64,000 nucleotides of DNA, taken from Streptomyces zinciresistens K42 (GTDB lineage Bacteria; Actinomycetota; Actinomycetes; Streptomycetales; Streptomycetaceae). The notes below the pieces were generated by a model that worked only from the letters and a program-made list of their open reading frames with translations, was not told the origin of the DNA and searched no databases. Positions within the stretch are counted from its first letter, which is position 1; every line of letters begins with the position of its first letter. The translations under genes were made by a program, and so were the position numbers. Location of the stretch: NCBI RefSeq assembly GCF_000225525.1, contig NZ_AGBF01000023.1, positions 1 to 64,000 on the forward strand, given 5' to 3'. This document shows, in pieces, positions 59,613 to 64,000 of this stretch.

Positions 59613-60534
59613 GGCCGTACCTCTCCTCCGCCTTCCAGAAGTACACGAAGCCGCCGACGAGGAAGAGCACGGCCCAGCCCAGGGCCGCCGCCCACACGTG
59701 GTCGGGGAGGTTGGCGGAGCCGTACCCGTCGATGAGGGCGAAGCGCATCAGGTCCATGTAGATCGCGGCCGGGTTCCACTGGAGGATCGTCGCGATCCAC
59801 TCCGGCTTGCCCTCCAGCATGATCGGGATGGAGAACATCACGCCGGACGCGTACATCCACGTCCGCATCACGAACGGCATGAGCTGGGCGAGGTCCGGGG
59901 TCTTGGCGCCCGCGCGGGCCATGATCAGCGCGAGGCCGGTGTTGAAGAGGAACTGCAGCACCAGCACCGGGACGATCAGCAGCCAGGACATGGCCGGATA
60001 GCTGCCGAAGGCCACCGCGACGGCGAACAGGACGACCATCGAGAACAGCAGTTGCTGGAGCTGCTGGAGCGCGAAGGAGATCGGCAGCGAGGCCCGGGGG
60101 AAGTGCAGGGCGCGCACCAGGCCGAGGTTGCCCGAGATCGCCCGCACGCCCGCCATTACCGAGCTCTGGGTGAAGGTGAACACGAAGACGCCCGTGACCA
60201 GGAAGGGCACGTAGACCTCGCGTGACATGCCCCGGTCGGCCTGGAGGATCAGGCCGAAGATGAGGAAGTACACGGCCGCGTTCAGCAGCGGGGTGGCGAC
60301 CTGCCAGAGCTGGCCGAGCTTGGCCTGGCTGTACTGGGCGGTCAGCTTCGCCCGCGAGAACGCGAGGATGAAGTGCCGCCGGTCGCGGAGCTGGCGGACG
60401 TACTCGAACAGCGAGGGCCGGGCGCCGCTCACGGACAGCCCGTACTTGGCCGCCAGCCGGGCCGCCGGAAGTCCCTCGTCGGGCGACGGAGGCGCGCTCA
60501 CCGCGACCGAGCCGTCGTGCGTTGTCTCACTCAC
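59605..60534 (-). CDS. ABC transporter permease, TagG/Wzm-like
   Basis: A 309-residue ABC-2 type permease. After a cytoplasmic N-terminus (SLFEYVRQLRDRRHFILAFSRAKLTAQYSQAKLGQLWQVATPLLNAAVYFLIFGLIL: the amphipathic helix and first membrane span), about six transmembrane segments follow. Hydrophobic blocks include YVPFLVTGVFVFTFTQSSVM, LFSMVVLFAVAVAFGSYPAMSWLLIVPVLVLQFL and VWAAALGWAVLFLVGGFVYFW. It exports a lipid-linked glycopolymer with the ATPase encoded next. GTG 60534 is taken as start; the frame upstream is not protein-like. Confidence 0.92.
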   Translation of the reverse strand: MSETTHDGSVAVSAPPSPDEGLPAARLAAKYGLSVSGARPSLFEYVRQLRDRRHFILAFSRAKLTAQYSQAKLGQLWQVATPLLNAAVYFLIFGLILQADRGMSREVYVPFLVTGVFVFTFTQSSVMAGVRAISGNLGLVRALHFPRASLPISFALQQLQQLLFSMVVLFAVAVAFGSYPAMSWLLIVPVLVLQFLFNTGLALIMARAGAKTPDLAQLMPFVMRTWMYASGVMFSIPIMLEGKPEWIATILQWNPAAIYMDLMRFALIDGYGSANLPDHVWAAALGWAVLFLVGGFVYFWKAEERYGRG

Positions 60535-60632
60535 CTTGAAACTTTCGTCCTCGAGATGCACAGCGCCTGTGTGGGCATGGCATGTACCTGCGGCCGGGGT
60601 GCGCGGCCTGGTGGCTCTCCGGGTCGAGCTTG

Positions 60633-61505
60633 TCAGATGACAGGGGGCCGGCCCAGTCGAGTCAGCCGCCACACCGTACGCCACTTCATGGGCCTGCGGG
60701 GACCGCAGGAGGTGGCCCAGCCTTCGCGGAATCCGCCGAACCACGCCTTCAGGGCGGGCCGGGAGGGGCGGCGCAGCAGCGTCAGCAGCATCCAGACGCC
60801 GAGATAGACCGGGACGAGGGGGGCGGGGAGGTTGCGGCGGGCGAGCCAGACGCGGTTGCGGGCGACCATGCGGTGGTAGACCGCGTGCCGGGAGGGCGCG
60901 GTCGTCGGGTGGTACAGCACCATGTCGGAGCGGTAGTCGATCATCCAGCCGGCGTCCAGGGCCCGCCAGGCCAGGTCGGTCTCCTCATGGGCGTAGAAGA
61001 ACTCGTCCGGCAGGGCGCCGACCTCGGCGAAGACCCGCGTGCGGACGGCGTTGGCGCCGCCGAGGAAGGTGGTGACCCGGGAGGAGCGCATCGGGTCGGA
61101 GGCCCGCAGCCGGGGGACGTGGCGGCGCTGGGTGACGCCGGTTTCGGGGTCGGCGATGCGGAAGCTCACGATGCCGAGGCCCGGGTCGGCGGTGAAGGCG
61201 GCGCGGCACAGCTCGGCGGTGTCGTGCTGGGCGAGGAGGCCGTCGTCGTCGAGGAAGAGCAGGACGTCGGCGTCGCGGCCGCCGGGGCCGAACGCCTCGA
61301 TGCCGACGTTGCGGCCGCCGGGGATGCCGAGGTTCTCGGGCAGCTCGATGGTGCGGACGCCCTCGGGGACGTCCGGGACGGGCGAGCCGTTGCCGACCAC
61401 GACCACCTCGACCGGGTCGCCGTCCTGCTTGGCGACGGAGTCGATCAGGGCCCGCAGTTCCTCGGGGCGGTTGCCCATGGTGATGACGACCGCGCCGACC
61501 TTCAT
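60633..61505 (-). CDS. Family 2 glycosyltransferase
   Basis: A 290-residue GT-A enzyme: VGAVVITMGNRPEELRALIDSVAKQDG, VVVVGNGSP, LPENLGIPGGRNVGIEAFG, DADVLLFLDDDGLL (DxD), TFLGGANAVRTRVFAEVGALPDEFFYAHEETDLAWRALDAGWMIDYRSDMVLYHP (acceptor/catalytic E-E-T-D) and a C-terminal hydrophobic helix (LVPVYLGVWMLLTLLRRPSR). It probably acts at the inner membrane face to build the polymer exported by TagGH. It starts 5 bp after the CDP-alcohol transferase gene. Confidence 0.93.
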   Translation of the reverse strand: MKVGAVVITMGNRPEELRALIDSVAKQDGDPVEVVVVGNGSPVPDVPEGVRTIELPENLGIPGGRNVGIEAFGPGGRDADVLLFLDDDGLLAQHDTAELCRAAFTADPGLGIVSFRIADPETGVTQRRHVPRLRASDPMRSSRVTTFLGGANAVRTRVFAEVGALPDEFFYAHEETDLAWRALDAGWMIDYRSDMVLYHPTTAPSRHAVYHRMVARNRVWLARRNLPAPLVPVYLGVWMLLTLLRRPSRPALKAWFGGFREGWATSCGPRRPMKWRTVWRLTRLGRPPVI

Positions 61506-61510
61506 GGCAC

Positions 61511-62290
61511 TCACTTCAGCCTGCTGGAGGCGAGGATCGACACGAGGTGCAGCAGGGTCTGCAGCAGCGCGATCCCGGCGAGCACCGCGACGCCGAGGCG
61601 GGAGAAGAACAGGTCGCCGCGGACCTGGTCGGCGACGGCCAGGACGAGGATCAGCAGGGACGCCTCGATGCCGAGGACCAGCCGGTGGAACTTCAGGGCG
61701 GCGGCGGCCCTGCGGGCCAGCGCCATGCCCGAGGAGCGCATCTCGGCGGCGGCCTCCTTCACCGGCTCCTTGCCGGTCTGGTGGCGGGCGACCCCGACGA
61801 GGTCGGTCTCGGCCTTGATCAGGATGGCGCCGAGGGCGGCGAGGGTGCCGAGGAACGCCCACAGCCAGTCGATACGGCCGCTGCCCCACAGGTCGGCGGC
61901 GCGCAGCCCGAAGCCGACGAGGACGGCGGCGTCGGTGAGGTAGGCGCCGACGCGGTCGAGGTAGACGCCGCTGAGGGAGTACTGCTTCTTCCAGCGGGCG
62001 ATCTCGCCGTCGACGCAGTCCAGCAGCAGATACAGCTGGACGCACACCACGCCCAGCACGGCGCCCGGGATCCCCGGCACGAGGAGTGCCGGGGCCGCGA
62101 GCACGCCGAAGACGGTCATCAGGTACGTGAGCTGGTTGGGTGTGACCCTGGTGTTCACCAGGTAGCGGTCGACCCGCAGGGACACCTCGCGCATGTAGAG
62201 GCGCCCCATCCAGTGCTCACCGCTGCGCCGGTCCTTGACCCCTGCGGGGTGGACGACCGGACGGAGTTCAGCTACCGATGGCCTTGACAT
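61511..62290 (-). CDS. CDP-alcohol phosphatidyltransferase family protein, last motif Asp missing
   Basis: A 259-residue membrane protein. The CDP-alcohol motif D-x2-D-G-x2-A-R-x8-G-x3-D-x3-D is present at residues 91-116 (LLLDCVDGEIARWKK, then SGVYLDRVGAY), but the final Asp, the catalytic base, is Ala116; an Asp occurs four residues later (120). Five to six membrane helices are visible (TYLMTVFGVLAAPALLV, VVCVQLYLLL, ILVLAVAD, VAVLAGIALLQTLLHLV). Such enzymes transfer a phospho-alcohol from a CDP-linked donor. The donor is presumably made by the dehydrogenase and nucleotidyltransferase of the same operon. It overlaps the dehydrogenase gene by 23 bp. Confidence 0.88.
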   Translation of the reverse strand: MSRPSVAELRPVVHPAGVKDRRSGEHWMGRLYMREVSLRVDRYLVNTRVTPNQLTYLMTVFGVLAAPALLVPGIPGAVLGVVCVQLYLLLDCVDGEIARWKKQYSLSGVYLDRVGAYLTDAAVLVGFGLRAADLWGSGRIDWLWAFLGTLAALGAILIKAETDLVGVARHQTGKEPVKEAAAEMRSSGMALARRAAAALKFHRLVLGIEASLLILVLAVADQVRGDLFFSRLGVAVLAGIALLQTLLHLVSILASSRLK

Positions 62291-63329
62291 AGTCGGCGTA
62301 GACGTCCTTGATCTGGTCGGTTGTCAGGTCGAGATGTTCGAGGATCGTGTAACGGCCCGGCCGGGTCTGCGGAGCGAACTCCACCGCCCGGACGAACTCG
62401 TCGTCCGTGAAGCCGATCTCCCCCGGCAGCACCGGCAGCCCGTGCCGGCGCAGCACCTGGGCCATGTACGCCGACTCCTCGTGCGCCCCGCGCAGATACA
62501 TCGCGAAGGCCGCGCCCAGGCCGCACTGCTCGCCGTGGGCGGCCGCGCGCTGGGGGAACAGCAGGTCGAAGGCGTGGTTGATCTCGTGGCAGGCGCCGGA
62601 GGAGGGGCGGGAGTCGCCCGACACGGACATGGCGATGCCGCTGAGGACCAGGGCCTCGGCGAGCACCTGGAGGAAGCCGGTGTCCCCTATGCCGCCGGGG
62701 TGGCGCAGCACCGCCTCGCCGGCCTGGCGGGCGATCGCGGCGGCGAGGCCGTCGATCTTCTCGCCCCTGACCCGGTGGGCGAGTTCCCAGTCGGCGATCG
62801 CGGAGATGTTGGAGACGGCGTCGCCGATGCCGGCGCGCACGAAGCGGGCCGGGGAGGCGTGGATGACGTCGAGGTCGATCACGACCGCGATCGGGTTCGG
62901 CACACCGTAGGAGCCGCGCCCGGCGTCGTTGTCGAGGGTGGCGACCGGCGAGCACAGGCCGTCGTGGGCCAGGTTCGTCGGTACGGCGACGAGCGGCAGG
63001 CCGACGCGGGCCGCCGCGAACTTGGCGCAGTCGATGATCTTGCCGCCGCCGAGGCCGACGACCGCGTCGTAGTGGCCGGCCCTTATGTCGCCGGCCAGCC
63101 GGACCGCGTCGTCGAGGGTGCCGCCGCCGACCTGGTACCAGGAGGCGCCGGGCAGCGCGGGGGCGAGCCGCTCCCTGAGCCGGGCGCCGGAGCCGTTGCT
63201 GACGGCGACGGCCAGCTTGCCGGAGGGCGAGATGCGCTCGTCGGCGAGGACGCAGGCCAGGTCGTCGAGGGCACCCTGGCGGATGTCCACGACGACCGGC
63301 GAGGGGATCAGGCGGGTCAGTACTGGCAC
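62268..63329 (-). CDS. Glycerol-1-phosphate dehydrogenase-like iron/zinc alcohol dehydrogenase
   Basis: A 353-residue member of the group III alcohol dehydrogenase/AraM/G1PDH family. Features: VVGLGGGKIIDCAKFAAARVGLPLVAVPTNLAHDGLCSPVATL (NAD and substrate loop close to that of G1P dehydrogenases), metal ligands in GIGDAVSNISAIADW (Asp), SGACHEINHAFD (His) and AAHGEQCGLG (His). It may reduce DHAP or a pentulose phosphate to a polyol phosphate for activation by the downstream-acting cytidylyltransferase. GTG 63329 overlaps the nucleotidyltransferase gene by 13 bp. Confidence 0.85.
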   Translation of the reverse strand: MPVLTRLIPSPVVVDIRQGALDDLACVLADERISPSGKLAVAVSNGSGARLRERLAPALPGASWYQVGGGTLDDAVRLAGDIRAGHYDAVVGLGGGKIIDCAKFAAARVGLPLVAVPTNLAHDGLCSPVATLDNDAGRGSYGVPNPIAVVIDLDVIHASPARFVRAGIGDAVSNISAIADWELAHRVRGEKIDGLAAAIARQAGEAVLRHPGGIGDTGFLQVLAEALVLSGIAMSVSGDSRPSSGACHEINHAFDLLFPQRAAAHGEQCGLGAAFAMYLRGAHEESAYMAQVLRRHGLPVLPGEIGFTDDEFVRAVEFAPQTRPGRYTILEHLDLTTDQIKDVYADYVKAIGS

Positions 63330-64000
63330 GCGATCTCCCGTCCGCGGGCGAGATCGTCGTGGTTGTCGATCTCCACCCACTTGACGTCGCCGATCGGCGC
63401 CACGTCGATACGGAAGCCGCGGTTCACGAGCTCCTGGTAGCCGTGCTCGTAGAACTGCTGCGGGTCGGTCTCCCACACCGTCTTCAGGGCGTCGGCCAGT
63501 TCGGGGGCGGCGTCGCCCTCGATGAGGGTCACCCCGATGTACTCGCCGGTGGCCTCGGCGGGGTCCATCAGCTTGGTGATCTTCGTCATGCCCCGGGCCG
63601 GGTCGGCGACGACCTTCATCTCCTCGTCGGCGAGGTCCTTGACGGTGTCGAGCGCGAGGATGATCCTCCTGCCCTCGCCGCGGGCGGCGAGCAGCGTCTT
63701 CTCGACGGAGACCGGGTGCACGGTGTCGCCGTTGGCGAGGATCACGCCGTCCTTGAGGGCGTCACGGCCGCACCACAGGGAGTAGGCGTTGTTCCACTCC
63801 TCGGCCTTGTCGTTGTCGATGAGGGTGAGCTTGAGGCCGTACGCGGCCTCCAGCGCCGCCTTGCGCGCGTAGACGGCTTCCTTGCGGTAGCCGACGATGA
63901 CCGCGACCTCGGTGAGGCCGATCTCGGCGAAGTTGGCGAGGGTGAGGTCGAGAACCGTGGGTTCGCCCTCTATGCCCGCGGGACCCACCGGCACCAGCGC
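63317..64000 (-). CDS. Sugar/polyol-phosphate nucleotidyltransferase (5' end outside the window)
   Basis: The C-terminal 227 residues of an NTP-transferase: LVPVGPAGIEGEPTVLDLTLANFAEIGLTEVAVIVGYRKEAVYARKAALEAAYGLKLTLIDNDKAEEWNNAYSLWCGRDALKDGVILANGDTVHP, ending VKWVEIDNHDDLARGREIACQY. The missing N-terminus should carry the GGxGxRLxP signature. WNNAYSLW and EIDNHDDL are typical of phosphocholine/polyol cytidylyltransferases (LicC-like), which would provide a CDP-alcohol for the transferase encoded downstream. It is the first visible gene of the glycopolymer operon. Confidence 0.88.
   Translation of the reverse strand, partial: ALVPVGPAGIEGEPTVLDLTLANFAEIGLTEVAVIVGYRKEAVYARKAALEAAYGLKLTLIDNDKAEEWNNAYSLWCGRDALKDGVILANGDTVHPVSVEKTLLAARGEGRRIILALDTVKDLADEEMKVVADPARGMTKITKLMDPAEATGEYIGVTLIEGDAAPELADALKTVWETDPQQFYEHGYQELVNRGFRIDVAPIGDVKWVEIDNHDDLARGREIACQY

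Overview
The window reads as a chromosome segment of a Streptomyces or very close relative. It has very high GC with G/C-ending codons, tightly coupled operons (ATGA, GTGA and TGATG overlaps), a conservon (cvnABCD), the streptomycete-type hopanoid operon, a c-di-AMP-type leader in front of a LysM/M23 peptidase, and rare TTA (bldA) codons at the start of a secondary-metabolite operon. No rRNA, tRNA, CRISPR array or intact IS was recognised. The first ~127 bases hold nothing I can call.

Layout. (1) 0.1-6.2 kb: a YjbR-like protein, a frameshifted GNAT acetyltransferase, a LysR regulator, the threonine-catabolic pair kbl/tdh, a GTCGGC hexanucleotide repeat, a GPP34-family gene and a degraded ORF. 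(2) 6.3-12.9 kb: the conservon plus a GAF protein, a conserved hypothetical gene, two adjacent heptanucleotide repeats and a small secreted/anchored protein. (3) 13.0-35.8 kb: a biosynthetic gene cluster that I do not recognise. (4) 35.9-39.7 kb: gene debris followed by a meta-cleavage lower pathway (hydratase, acetaldehyde dehydrogenase, aldolase). (5) 40.3-46.3 kb: housekeeping genes (MBL-fold hydrolase, SGNH hydrolase, M23 peptidase with ydaO-type leader, tyrosine phosphatase, XRE-cupin regulator with a tiny membrane protein). (6) 46.4-58.5 kb: hopanoid operon, with a broken ispG. (7) 58.8-64.0 kb: a teichoic-acid-like surface glycopolymer operon (TagGH-type ABC exporter, GT2, CDP-alcohol transferase, G1PDH-like dehydrogenase, nucleotidyltransferase cut by the window end).

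The cluster in (3) is the centre of interest. A long leftward operon starts with a diiron ferritin-like protein and a radical SAM enzyme, both with TTA codons in the first five codons. It then runs through two free acyl carrier proteins, a FabI-like reductase, a P450, and a single NRPS of order PCP-Cy-A-PCP-TE whose A-domain pocket reads as cysteine. These are followed by a flavin oxidoreductase, a cystathionine-gamma-synthase-fold PLP enzyme, a tandem OsmC protein, a free adenylation enzyme, two unusual KAS III-like proteins, an NTF2-fold protein, a second P450 (frameshifted), a small KAS-III-like remnant and a phosphopantetheinyl transferase. A hotdog thioesterase, a free-standing modular-type ketosynthase and a FabF-type ketosynthase lie in divergent units on the right. 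My inference is a discrete (type II-like) acyl chain joined to a cysteine-derived thiazoline, with further redox and sulfur chemistry. The product is unknown to me.

A ~167 bp element with 29 bp imperfect terminal inverted repeats and a 6 bp flanking direct repeat (MITE-like) sits between the radical SAM gene and the first ACP. A 71 bp deleted relative sits in the tdh leader.
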